A stretch of DNA of 64,000 bases, taken from contig CAJXZB010000004.1 in the NCBI GenBank assembly GCA_913063405.1, forward strand, positions 62,001 through 126,000, written 5' to 3'. The translations under genes and the position numbers were made by a program. Each line of letters starts with the position of its first letter. Within the stretch, counting starts at the first letter, position 1. Below, piece after piece: positions 9,192 to 16,711 of the stretch. The notes beneath the pieces were generated by a model. That model saw only the letters and a list, made by a program, of their open reading frames with translations. It was not told the origin of the DNA and made no database searches. This DNA comes from an uncultured Ulvibacter sp. (lineage in GTDB: Bacteria > Bacteroidota > Bacteroidia > Flavobacteriales > Flavobacteriaceae).

Positions 9192-9956
9192 ATGTTGACA
9201 GATACACATACACATTTATATAGTGAAGCTTTTGATGAAGATCAACGCCAAATGATGCAGCGTGCATTTGACAAGGGTGTGGAACGTTTTTTTATTCCCG
9301 CGATTGATTCTAATTATACTAAAGCGATGTATGATTTGGAAAAGGAGTATCCAGAAAAGGTTTTTTTAATGATGGGGCTTCACCCTACTTCTGTTAAAGA
9401 AAATTATGAAGACGAATTACTACATGTGGAGCAACAATTTGAGCGAAGAAATTTTTATGCGGTAGGAGAGATTGGAATTGACTTGTATTGGGATACATCG
9501 ACACTCGATATTCAGAAAATTGCTTTTAGGCGTCAAATACAATTGGCAAAAGAATATAAGTTACCTATTGTGATACATTGCCGAGAAGCTTTCGATGAAA
9601 TTTTTGAAGTTTTAGAATCTGAAAAGGATGAAAGTCTCTTCGGAATATTTCATTGCTTTACTGGAACTTTAGAGCAGGCTAAAAGAGCGATTTCTTACAA
9701 TATGAAACTGGGAATTGGCGGTGTTGTTACTTTCAAAAATGGAAAAATCAACACGTTTTTGGAGTTGATAGATTTGAAACATATTGTTTTAGAAACCGAT
9801 TCACCCTACCTTTCTCCAGTGCCGTATCGTGGAAAAAGAAACGAGAGTAGTTATTTATCTTTGGTCTGCAATAAGCTGTCTGAGATCTATGAAGTTTCCG
9901 AAGAAGAAATAGCTAAAATAACCACGAAGAACTCCAAAGATATTTTTGGAGTTTGA
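9192..9956 (+). CDS. TatD family metal-dependent hydrolase (DNase)
   Basis: A 254-residue amidohydrolase-fold enzyme of the TatD family, which includes metal-dependent deoxyribonucleases. Metal ligands are seen in order: THTH (His6 and His8), GEIGID, VIHCRE, FHCFTG and ETDSPY. The family C-terminal motif LSPVPYRGKRNES is intact. I chose the ATG at 9192 because MLTDTHTHLY is the normal TatD N terminus; the longer frame from 9126 adds residues without homology. The gene is divergent from the retropepsin gene and is followed after 30 bases by the asparaginase gene. Confidence 0.93.
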   Translation: MLTDTHTHLYSEAFDEDQRQMMQRAFDKGVERFFIPAIDSNYTKAMYDLEKEYPEKVFLMMGLHPTSVKENYEDELLHVEQQFERRNFYAVGEIGIDLYWDTSTLDIQKIAFRRQIQLAKEYKLPIVIHCREAFDEIFEVLESEKDESLFGIFHCFTGTLEQAKRAISYNMKLGIGGVVTFKNGKINTFLELIDLKHIVLETDSPYLSPVPYRGKRNESSYLSLVCNKLSEIYEVSEEEIAKITTKNSKDIFGV

Positions 9957-9986
9957 TTTTGGGAAAATGTAAAACTTAAAATAGTA

Positions 9987-11018
9987 ATGGGAATCAAAAA
10001 ACCAAATATTCTTTTAATTTATACTGGAGGTACAATTGGAATGATTAAGGACTTCGAGACTGGGGCATTGCGTAACTTTAACTTTAAGGATTTATTAAAA
10101 CATATTCCCGAGTTGAAACTTTTAGATTGCGAGATTTCAACTACAAGCTTTAAGAAACCAATAGATAGTTCAAATATGAACGTCAAATATTGGATTGATA
10201 TAGCTACAATTATTGAGAATAATTATGAAGATTTTGACGGGTTTGTGGTATTGCACGGAAGTGATACGATGTCATATACAGCATCTGCTCTTAGTTTTAT
10301 GCTTGAAAATATTGATAAACCTGTAGTGTTTACGGGATCTCAATTGCCTATTGGAGATTTAAGGACAGATGCAAAGGAGAACTTGATAACTTCAATTCAA
10401 ATAGCCGCTCTTCAAGAGAGGGGACGCCCAAAGCTTACCGAGGTGTGTCTTTATTTTGAATACAAATTATATCGAGCAAACAGAACAACAAAAATTAATG
10501 CCGAGCATTTTGAAGCATTTGCGTCATTGAACTATCCCGCTTTGGTTGAAAGTGGCGTCCATTTGGTAATAAATAATGAGGCGCTATTAGTGCCAAATCG
10601 CAGAAGAAAATTCAAGGTTCACAAGCGTATGGAGTCTAACATATTATTGGTTAAAATGTTTCCTGGAATTGATGAAGCCACAGTCAATTATCTTTTTGGC
10701 TATCCCGAAATTAAAGGATTGGTTCTGGAAACCTACGGAAGTGGAAATATAACAAACGAAGTGTGGTTTTTAAATGCTTTGAAAAAGGTGATAAGCAGTG
10801 GTGTCCCTGTGGTAAATGTCACACAATGTTCAGGTGGCAGTGTGGATATGGGGCATTATGAAACTAGCGTTGAGTTAAAAAAAATGGGAGTTATCTCGGG
10901 TAAAGACGCCACAACTGAGGCGGCATTGGCGAAGTTGATGTACTTATTGGGACAGAAAGTTTCTGCTAATAGCCTTAAAACCATATTTGAAACTTCTTTA
11001 AGGGGTGAAATGCTCTAA
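9987..11018 (+). CDS. ansA: Type I (cytoplasmic) L-asparaginase
   Basis: Hydrolyses L-asparagine to aspartate and ammonia; there is no signal peptide, as expected for the type I form. The first catalytic segment YTGGTIG lies at residues 12-18 (nucleophile Thr16 by position). The second, HGSDTM, lies at 90-95. Family members such as the E. coli enzyme have HGTDTM here, so Ser92 replaces the second catalytic threonine; serine could keep the hydroxyl. TGSQLPIGDLRTDAKENL is conserved. The 343-residue length is normal. It sits in a probable operon with the upstream tatD-like gene and ends just before tRNA-Ser. Confidence 0.92.
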   Translation: MGIKKPNILLIYTGGTIGMIKDFETGALRNFNFKDLLKHIPELKLLDCEISTTSFKKPIDSSNMNVKYWIDIATIIENNYEDFDGFVVLHGSDTMSYTASALSFMLENIDKPVVFTGSQLPIGDLRTDAKENLITSIQIAALQERGRPKLTEVCLYFEYKLYRANRTTKINAEHFEAFASLNYPALVESGVHLVINNEALLVPNRRRKFKVHKRMESNILLVKMFPGIDEATVNYLFGYPEIKGLVLETYGSGNITNEVWFLNALKKVISSGVPVVNVTQCSGGSVDMGHYETSVELKKMGVISGKDATTEAALAKLMYLLGQKVSANSLKTIFETSLRGEML

Positions 11019-11101
11019 ATAAAACCCGAAATAGTTTTATGGCATTGGATTTTTTATGTTATTTGTCCTCCCAGATTTTTTAGAGAGTTTGGGATTAAAC
11101 T

Positions 11102-11186
11102 AGAGAGGTGGCCGAGTGGCTTAAGGCGCACGCTTGGAAAGCGTGTATACGGCAACGTATCGAGGGTTCGAATCCCTTCCTCTCTG
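11102..11186 (+). tRNA. tRNA-Ser (anticodon GGA)
   Basis: An 85-base class II tRNA. The acceptor stem AGAGAGG / CCTCTCT pairs perfectly, with discriminator G at 11186. The D arm is GCCGAGTGGCTTAAGGC. The anticodon stem CACGC/GCGTG closes the loop TTGGAAA, giving anticodon GGA. A long variable arm (TATACGGCAACGTA) is typical of serine, and the T arm is GAGGGTTCGAATCCCTT. The 3' CCA is not encoded. It reads UCC and UCU codons. Confidence 0.98.
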
Positions 11187-11525
11187 CTTGAAACGTGCTA
11201 GCCCTTTATTCATAGGGCTTAACGCGTTTTTTTTGTGAAAAAAATGGAACAGTATTGGGACAGTTGAAGGCATTTTAACCATGTTAATAACTTGTATTTC
11301 AATTATTTGGAAGGAAGGACATTGGGACAGTAACTTGCGGGCAGAGAGGAAAGTGTTCGCTACCATTTAAGTCTCTATAAACTTCCCAGACTAAAAACGT
11401 ATCCCGTAATTTTAAGGGGATAGCGTTGATACTAGTATTAATATAACAAGTTGGCAACTATATTTTGAGAAATGCCTCAATAACAAAAAAATAAAACTTC
11501 CTTTCTGCATAAAGATGATAATTTC
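11187..11525. other. Gene-free stretch behind tRNA-Ser with short repeats
   Basis: Apart from the tRNA terminator no gene is seen. ATTGGGACAGT occurs twice as a direct repeat (11254-11264 and 11321-11331). The last 11 bases around the tRNA 3' end (11177-11187, TTCCTCTCTGC) recur inverted at 11341-11351. These are compatible with remnants of an integration site, but no integrase is present. Confidence 0.45.
11200..11234 (+). terminator. Intrinsic terminator of tRNA-Ser
   Basis: AGCCCT (11200-11205) and AGGGCT (11214-11219) form a six-pair stem with an eight-base loop. It is extended by an imperfect outer AACG/CGTT pairing and followed by eight T residues (11227-11234). Confidence 0.75.
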
Positions 11526-11993
11526 TTGAAAACTGTGAAATCAAATATTAAAATAAGAAAAGTTTTGAAAGATGACCTTACACGCATTTTTCAAATGGAA
11601 GAAGATGCCTTCAAGCCAATGAATTATCCATTGTTTGTCCTTAGGCAATTTTATGACATATTACCTGATCTCTTTTTTGTGGCGGTCAATGAGATCAATC
11701 AAATCAAAGGTTATTGTTTCGGTGGAATAGATAATGAAAATAAAATTGGTTGGATTTTTGCCCTAGCTGTTACTAAACAAGACCAAAAGAAAAAAATCGG
11801 TCAACGCATCACAATTGAATTGTTAGAGGCTTTTAAGAATAAAAACATTAATAAAATACAGTTAACGACGACTCCTGATAATAACGCTGCAATAAATTTA
11901 TACCAAAAATTGGGATTTAAAAAAGTAAAGGAAGTTATGGATTACTATTTTGACAATTCTCCACGGATAGTAATGAGATTAGACATAAAATGA
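11526..11993 (+). CDS. GNAT family N-acetyltransferase
   Basis: A 155-residue acetyl-CoA-dependent acyltransferase of the GNAT fold, similar in layout to RimI-like enzymes. The sequence shows an N-terminal beta strand IKIRKVLKDDL, the motif A region WIFALAVTKQDQKKKIG with a reduced Q/R-x-x-G-x-G/A loop, and the C-terminal PDNNAAINLYQKLGFKKV motif. The frame has no ATG upstream of the fold, so translation must start at TTG 11526 or GTG 11535. It stands alone between tRNA-Ser and a decayed gene and is unlike the housekeeping genes around it, which suggests recent arrival. The substrate is unknown. Confidence 0.8.
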   Translation: MKTVKSNIKIRKVLKDDLTRIFQMEEDAFKPMNYPLFVLRQFYDILPDLFFVAVNEINQIKGYCFGGIDNENKIGWIFALAVTKQDQKKKIGQRITIELLEAFKNKNINKIQLTTTPDNNAAINLYQKLGFKKVKEVMDYYFDNSPRIVMRLDIK

Positions 11994-12048
11994 AAACACA
12001 GTAGCCAACAACGTATATAACACATTGCCACAATTTGAAAACTATAAA

Positions 12049-12508
12049 ATGGAAAAATTCAAAGTAGATTCAAAAACTGAAATTTTATTTGACCAAGAAG
12101 ATTGGAAAGTAATTGAAAATGGAGTTTCTCAAGACTCCAACACGAAAAGTTTACATAAATATTTTTCATTGACTGAGTTTAGTTTCGCTAAAAAACGATT
12201 ATGTTTATTTAAGTAATCCCAAAGATTTTAATGATCCTTTTGACTGTAATAGAAGTCTAATCATCGAAAAACAAAAAGAAATTGAGGAATGGCAATATGT
12301 GGAAACTTTAAATGATATTTCAGAAATTGGAATATCTAGTTTTTCCGAGAATGGAATGGAGCCATTACTTTGGAGTCATTACGCCAATTCGTATCGTGGA
12401 TTTTGTATAAAATTTAAACCTGATTTTTTAAATCAAAAGAACAAAGAATTAGCTAAGCTAAAAAAGGTGATTTACTCTGGCAGCCCAGTAAATATGCTAA
12501 AAAAATAG
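12049..12508 (+). pseudogene. Decayed DUF2971 family gene
   Basis: Two adjacent frames together read as one DUF2971-like protein. The first runs from ATG 12049 to HKYFSLTEFSFAK. After an A6 tract near 12188-12193 the match continues in the next frame as NDYVYLSNPKDFNDPFDCNR, then IGISSFSE and LLWSHYANSYRGFCIKF, both family hallmarks. The A tract therefore carries a one-base frameshift. The segment between the two conserved blocks is too short for the family, which suggests an internal deletion. The frame also ends early, in another A-rich tract at 12498-12505. The gene is almost certainly inactive. Confidence 0.75.
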
Positions 12509-12950
12509 AGAAAAAGGACTCAATAAAATCCCTTCCTCTTTGCAAATGGAAGATGCGAAGTATTGTTAAGTTATTGCTAGCATAACTTTTTAGGATCATA
12601 ACTGAACTTTTCAACTGTAATTCTAGTGTTCCGTAGTTTCTTAACTTATCGCAACAAATTTTTTGGCTTACTTTAAAATATGTGTAAAACATACTCAGTC
12701 TTTAAGAATGATTGTTCTTTGGTTATAGAAAACAGGGCCGTATTCGTATAAAAAATAAGATATTTAACTTTCTAGATGTACCTATAATTCTTGTCGTTTA
12801 TCCTTTTAAATTACTTTTTAACTTGAAATCAGTGGTTAACAGACTTAATTACAGTAAATACGGGCTTGCATCAAATTTATTATTGCAGATTAACTAAATT
12901 ATTTTATATCTTTAAACCTTAAACTAAAAACGAACTTTAAGTCGATAGCA
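12509..12950. other. Gene-free stretch before exbB
   Basis: No convincing gene is seen here. The first 80 bases may be further decayed DUF2971 sequence in a shifted frame. The right end carries the exbB promoter. Short frames on both strands lack recognisable motifs. Confidence 0.5.
12883..12914 (+). promoter_or_regulatory. Promoter of the exbB operon
   Basis: TTG (12883-12885), a 21-base spacer and TATCTTTA (12907-12914) match the Bacteroidota promoter layout. The box lies 36 bases before the exbB ATG. Confidence 0.5.
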
Positions 12951-13751
12951 ATGAAAAAATTATTTTCTATTATGGCAATTGCCGCACTAGTTTTTGCGGG
13001 AACATTTACTGCAAATGCAACAGCAGCTCAAACTACGCCAACAAGTGCACAATCTTTAATTACAGCAGGAACTGTTTCATTTATTCAAGATGACGGAGCC
13101 GCAACAGGTGAAGAAGAAGTAGGATGGCACCAAAATTTGAAACAACGTTTTATTGAAGGTGGTCCAAGTTTTATGGGAATTGTACTTTTATGTTTAATTC
13201 TTGGTTTAGCAATTGCGATCGAAAGAATTATCTACTTAAACCTTTCTACAACAAATACTAAGAAATTAGCTGAAAGTGTAGAGGATGCATTAAATAGTGG
13301 CGGTGTTGATGCGGCTAAGGAAGTTTGTAGAAATACAAAAGGTCCAGTGGCATCAATATACTATCAAGGTCTTGATCGCGCGGATGAGAGCATAGAAGCT
13401 GCGGAGAAAGCAGTAGTTGCTTACGGTGGTGTACAAATGGGTCAACTTGAGAAGAATGTATCTTGGATATCCCTGTTTATTGCTTTGGCACCGATGCTTG
13501 GTTTCATGGGTACAGTAATAGGTATGATTCTTGCATTTGATAAAATTGAAGCAGCTGGGGACATGAATCCATCTCTTGTAGCTGGGGGTATTAAAGTAGC
13601 ACTTTTAACAACTGTATTTGGTTTGGTTGTGGCTATTATTCTTCAGATTTTCTATAACTATATCATTGCTAAGATTGATAGCATTGTAAATAGTATGGAA
13701 GACGCTTCTATCACATTGATTGATATGTTGGTTGACCACAAAAACAAATAG
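12951..13751 (+). CDS. exbB: ExbB/TolQ/MotA family proton channel
   Basis: Inner-membrane channel subunit that couples proton flow to TonB- or Tol-type energy transduction. The 266-residue protein starts with a cleavable-looking signal sequence (MKKLFSIMAIAALVFAGTFTANA), followed by a first membrane helix (FMGIVLLCLILGLAIAIERIIYL), a cytoplasmic loop, and two further helices (WISLFIALAPMLGFMGTVIGMI and VALLTTVFGLVVAIILQIFY) containing the conserved LGFMGTVIG and TTVFGLVVA motifs. It begins a four-gene unit with two ExbD proteins. In Bacteroidota such units power TonB-dependent uptake, and homologous proton channels power T9SS and gliding; which role applies here cannot be told. Confidence 0.92.
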   Translation: MKKLFSIMAIAALVFAGTFTANATAAQTTPTSAQSLITAGTVSFIQDDGAATGEEEVGWHQNLKQRFIEGGPSFMGIVLLCLILGLAIAIERIIYLNLSTTNTKKLAESVEDALNSGGVDAAKEVCRNTKGPVASIYYQGLDRADESIEAAEKAVVAYGGVQMGQLEKNVSWISLFIALAPMLGFMGTVIGMILAFDKIEAAGDMNPSLVAGGIKVALLTTVFGLVVAIILQIFYNYIIAKIDSIVNSMEDASITLIDMLVDHKNK

Positions 13752-13772
13752 TAATTTTAAAACATACCAATA

Positions 13773-14201
13773 ATGGGTTTACATAAAATATTAAAAATAA
13801 TAGCGTTGATCCTGAGTATCGCTGGTGTAATATCCTTGGCGATGATCGTTTCTAATGGAGATGATGCCGTTAAAGCTACCGGGGAAGGACTAGATGGGTT
13901 TTTATATATCGCATATATAATATTTGCTCTTGTTCTTTTATTTGTGATCGTTTTTGTTCTTAAAGGTCTTCTTGCAGGAGACATTAAGAAAACACTAATT
14001 ACAATTGGAGCCTTTTTGGCGGTGGTTATCATTTCTTATGTAATGGCAGATGGTGTTGAAACTATGATGAAAGATGGAAAAATTCTTTCGGCCAGTGGTT
14101 CTAAGTTGATTTCAACAGGTATTAATGCCTTTGTTATATTAGGATTGCTTGCGATAGGTTCAATGGCATTCGGAGGAGTTAAAAAATTAATAGCGAAATA
14201 A
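13773..14201 (+). CDS. Small polytopic membrane protein of the exbB-exbD operon
   Basis: A 142-residue integral membrane protein with four predicted helices (residues about 8-25, 45-66, 75-92 and 115-135) separated by short charged loops. I do not recognise a named domain. It lies between exbB and exbD, 21 bases after exbB, and its stop codon overlaps the exbD start by one base (TAATG), so it is translated with the channel genes. It is probably an accessory or assembly factor of this energy-transduction complex; that is inference from position. Confidence 0.8.
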   Translation: MGLHKILKIIALILSIAGVISLAMIVSNGDDAVKATGEGLDGFLYIAYIIFALVLLFVIVFVLKGLLAGDIKKTLITIGAFLAVVIISYVMADGVETMMKDGKILSASGSKLISTGINAFVILGLLAIGSMAFGGVKKLIAK

Positions 14202-14821
14202 TGGCAAGAAGAGCAACACCAGAAGTTAATGCAGGGTCTATGGCAGACATCGCATTCCTGTTGCTTATCTTCTTTTTAGTAACTACTACTATTGAGAAAG
14301 ATAAGGGGATTGCTAGACAGTTGCCTCCTAATGATGAAGTAACGGATCCTCCAATTATTAAGCAAAAGAACTTGTTTGTAGTTAATGTGAACAAGAATGA
14401 TCAATTGCTTGTTGAAGAGAAGTTGATGGAACTTAAAGATTTGCGTCAGGCAGCTATAGAGTTCTTGGATAATGGTGGAGCTCCGGCTGGTAGCCCAGAA
14501 CGATGCAACCACTGTAAGGGAAAGAGGCTACCTGAATCGTCAGATAATCCGGACAAGGCAGTTATTTCTGTGCAAAATCACAGACTTACTTCTTATAAGA
14601 TGTATATATCGGTACAAAACGAATTGGTAGCTGCGTATAATTTTCTAAGAAATAGAGAATCACAGCGTTTGTATGGTTGGGAATTTACGGCAATGAAGAA
14701 GGATTTGGGTGAAGGAAATTATCATGGGAATATAGAGGCGCTTGAGACTAAGTTGCAAAATATTCAGGGGCTATTTCCTTTGAAACTTTCAGAAGCAGAA
14801 CCGAAAAAGTCAGGACAATAA
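14201..14821 (+). CDS. exbD: ExbD/TolR family protein with CxxC insert
   Basis: Single-span inner-membrane partner of ExbB. The N terminus RATPEVNAGSMADIAFLLLIFFLVTTT carries the membrane helix, with the proton-relaying aspartate Asp16. The 206-residue length exceeds the usual 130-150 residues. The periplasmic part contains an insert of about 50 residues with SPERCNHCKGKRLPESSDNP, that is, a Cys-x-x-Cys pair in a polar loop, before the usual C-terminal part resumes (AVISVQNHRLTSYKMYISVQNELVAAYN). A second ExbD follows 12 bases downstream, giving two different ExbD subunits for one ExbB. Confidence 0.88.
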   Translation: MARRATPEVNAGSMADIAFLLLIFFLVTTTIEKDKGIARQLPPNDEVTDPPIIKQKNLFVVNVNKNDQLLVEEKLMELKDLRQAAIEFLDNGGAPAGSPERCNHCKGKRLPESSDNPDKAVISVQNHRLTSYKMYISVQNELVAAYNFLRNRESQRLYGWEFTAMKKDLGEGNYHGNIEALETKLQNIQGLFPLKLSEAEPKKSGQ

Positions 14822-14833
14822 ACAAAGGAAACT

Positions 14834-15307
14834 ATGTCAAAATTCACAAAGAAAAAATCAGGCGAATTACCGGCGGTTAATACAGCTTCCTTACCTGATA
14901 TTGTATTTATGTTGTTATTCTTTTTTATGGTTGTGACTGTATTAAGAAATAATAATTTGTTGGTAAAAAATGAATTGCCAAAAGCGGATCAGGTTGAAAA
15001 ATTAAAAAAAGATCGATCAGTGTATATCTTTGCTGGAAAACCTAGTGCTCGTTATCAAGATAAGTATGGTAAAGAAGGAAAGATTCAAATTGGAGATAAG
15101 TATACAGACGTTTCTAATTTGAAATCGGCGCTTACCGAAGCCAGAGCAAAATTATTACCTGAACTTCAAGATAAAGTGATGGTTGCTCTTAAAGTTGATA
15201 AGGAAACTAAGACAGGTTTGGTAACGGATATCAAACAGGAATTAAGAGATTTAAATATGTTGAAACTTATTTATATCACTGCGCCTGGTACAGAAATAGG
15301 TAATTAA
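14834..15307 (+). CDS. exbD: Second ExbD/TolR family protein
   Basis: A 157-residue ExbD paralogue. The membrane helix LPDIVFMLLFFFMVVTVL carries the conserved aspartate Asp22, with a charged N terminus (KFTKKKSGELPAVNTASL) on the cytoplasmic side. The periplasmic domain runs from residue 45 to the end (IQIGDKYTDVSNLKSAL and VALKVDKETKTGLVTDIKQELRDLNMLKLIYIT), in the usual ExbD order. It is the last gene of the unit and is followed by a strong terminator. Confidence 0.92.
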   Translation: MSKFTKKKSGELPAVNTASLPDIVFMLLFFFMVVTVLRNNNLLVKNELPKADQVEKLKKDRSVYIFAGKPSARYQDKYGKEGKIQIGDKYTDVSNLKSALTEARAKLLPELQDKVMVALKVDKETKTGLVTDIKQELRDLNMLKLIYITAPGTEIGN

Positions 15308-15333
15308 CAGAAGTTAGTAGCGTATAAAAAAGG

Positions 15334-15367
15334 CCTTGCACCAGAATTTGGTTGCAAGGTTTTTTTG
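15334..15367 (+). terminator. Intrinsic terminator of the exbB-exbD operon
   Basis: CCTTGCA-CCA and TGGTTGCAAGG pair with a single bulged base around a five-base loop, followed by a run of seven T residues. It ends the exbD transcript before the beta-barrel gene. Confidence 0.85.
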
Positions 15368-15403
15368 TTTTAGAGAAACTAAAAATACGAGTATATTTAT
15401 ACT

Positions 15404-16111
15404 ATGCCTAGATTCACAACTTCTTGCTTCCTTTTTTTCTTAATATTATACTCGATTGGCAGTATCGCTCAAGAGACGGATACTACTTCAACGGAAGATA
15501 CTAGGTATCGCGAAGATCAGTTTTATGTTGGTGCGACTTATAATCTCTTATCAAATGTTCCGAGCGGAGTTAAAATTCGAGGTCTCTCAGGAGGCTTTCA
15601 GTTTGGATATTTAAGAGATATCCCTATAAATAAGCAACGGAATATTGCATTTGCCTTAGGAGCTGGATTCGCCTACGATGTTTATGGACAGAACCTATTT
15701 ATAGGTGAAACACAAGACGAGAAGACTATTTTTACGGTTCTCGACGATGGTGAGGTGGACTTTAGTCGAAATAGCTTTAGTACGGCCGTCATAGAGATCC
15801 CGTTAGAGTTTCGCTGGCGTTCCTCCACAGCTAGTTCTTATAGATTTTGGAGAGTTTATGGAGGTTTTAGAGCGGGATATGCTTATTGGTATAAGTCCAC
15901 GTTTAAAGGAGCTGAGAATAGTGTAAATCAGACAGATATTCCAGAATTCGATAAGTTGAGGTTGGGAGCAACATTGAGCTTTGGCTACAACACGTTTAAT
16001 TTTTTTGTGTATTATAGCATTAACCCATTCTTCAAGGATGCTGTTATCTCGGAAACGGAGTCTGTTAAATTTAGGACAATTAAAGTAGGGTTGCTGTTCT
16101 ATATTTTATAA
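15404..16111 (+). CDS. PorT-like outer-membrane beta-barrel protein
   Basis: A 235-residue protein with a signal peptide (cleavage near SIAQ-ETD) and a predicted eight-to-ten-strand barrel of the PF13568 (PorT-like) type: YVGATYNLLSNVPSGVKIRG, GFQFGYLRDIP, ALGAGFAYDVYGQ, EIPLEFRWR, WRVYGGFRAGYAYWYKS, and a C-terminal strand ending in LLFYIL. PorT/SprT is a T9SS component, but barrels of this family are numerous in Bacteroidota. The location after exbD rather than near known T9SS genes argues for a paralogue. Its end overlaps the convergent PAP2-like gene by six bases. Confidence 0.75.
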   Translation: MPRFTTSCFLFFLILYSIGSIAQETDTTSTEDTRYREDQFYVGATYNLLSNVPSGVKIRGLSGGFQFGYLRDIPINKQRNIAFALGAGFAYDVYGQNLFIGETQDEKTIFTVLDDGEVDFSRNSFSTAVIEIPLEFRWRSSTASSYRFWRVYGGFRAGYAYWYKSTFKGAENSVNQTDIPEFDKLRLGATLSFGYNTFNFFVYYSINPFFKDAVISETESVKFRTIKVGLLFYIL

Positions 16112-16711
16112 CCAGAAATTGAGCATAATAACCTGAGGAAGGACTCCAACAAAAAAGCCGGCAATGAGTTCGGGGTAATTATGGGATTGTGTATGAAGTC
16201 TTGAAGATGCCACCCAACCATTAGCTATAAAAAGGACTCCAATCGCTATAAGAACATTTACCTTAAAGTGCACACCAAGCGCAATGAGAAACATGGTAAT
16301 ACCGGCGATTCCCATTTGGTGTAAGCTCACTTTAAATTTCAAGAAAACAAGTAAAAGAGTTGTGATTGTTGAGAAAAGGATCCCTACAAAAAAATAATAT
16401 AACTCCGGACTGTCATATGGATCGAAAACCATCTTAATAATTAGGAGTATCAACAGGCATTGTATCATTAAAGGCAGCTTCCGTTCTTCAACGTCCTCTA
16501 GTTGAATGGATCTAACGATAGCAAGGTTTTTCAGCAAAAAGAATACAATAATTGGAATTAAGAGTGTAATGATCGTTACAGCAAACAAGCGGGCCTGCAT
16601 AATATCTGGTTCAACGAAACGAGGTGTTAAGGCATAATAGAGCGCGCTTCCCAGCAATGGCATTAATAGGGGATGAAATAAATATGCAGCAAAACGTAAA
16701 AAAAAGTTCAT
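16106..16711 (-). CDS. PAP2-like membrane protein with degenerate catalytic motifs
   Basis: A 201-residue polytopic membrane protein with about six helices. The C-terminal segment WVASSRLHTQSHNYPELIAGFFVG resembles the third motif of type 2 phosphatidic acid phosphatases (SR-x5-H-x3-D), with Glu181 in place of Asp. The second motif (PSGH) is reduced to SLHQ around His131, and the first (K-x6-RP) is only hinted at by EERKLP. It may be an inactive or divergent lipid phosphatase. I chose ATG 16711, whose first base overlaps the rpoN stop (TGATG); a TTG one codon upstream is the alternative. It is probably translated with rpoN. Confidence 0.6.
   Translation of the reverse strand: MNFFLRFAAYLFHPLLMPLLGSALYYALTPRFVEPDIMQARLFAVTIITLLIPIIVFFLLKNLAIVRSIQLEDVEERKLPLMIQCLLILLIIKMVFDPYDSPELYYFFVGILFSTITTLLLVFLKFKVSLHQMGIAGITMFLIALGVHFKVNVLIAIGVLFIANGWVASSRLHTQSHNYPELIAGFFVGVLPQVIMLNFWL

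Noticed and set aside
11019-11040. ATAAAAC/GTTTTAT inverted repeat after asparaginase
   Set aside because: It is AT-only apart from one pair and begins directly after the stop codon. Stability is too low for a terminator.
11121-11366. Minus-strand frame of 81 codons covering tRNA-Ser
   Set aside because: It contains RGRDSNPRY, the well-known artefact of translating the complement of a tRNA T arm. It is not a gene.
12453-12897. Short frames on both strands before exbB
   Set aside because: They have no motifs and no promoter or start context, and they overlap the decayed gene or the exbB promoter region.
15404-16111. Assignment as the T9SS component PorT
   Set aside because: Fold similarity alone does not separate PorT from the many related barrels. 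No other T9SS machinery gene lies nearby, so no symbol was given.
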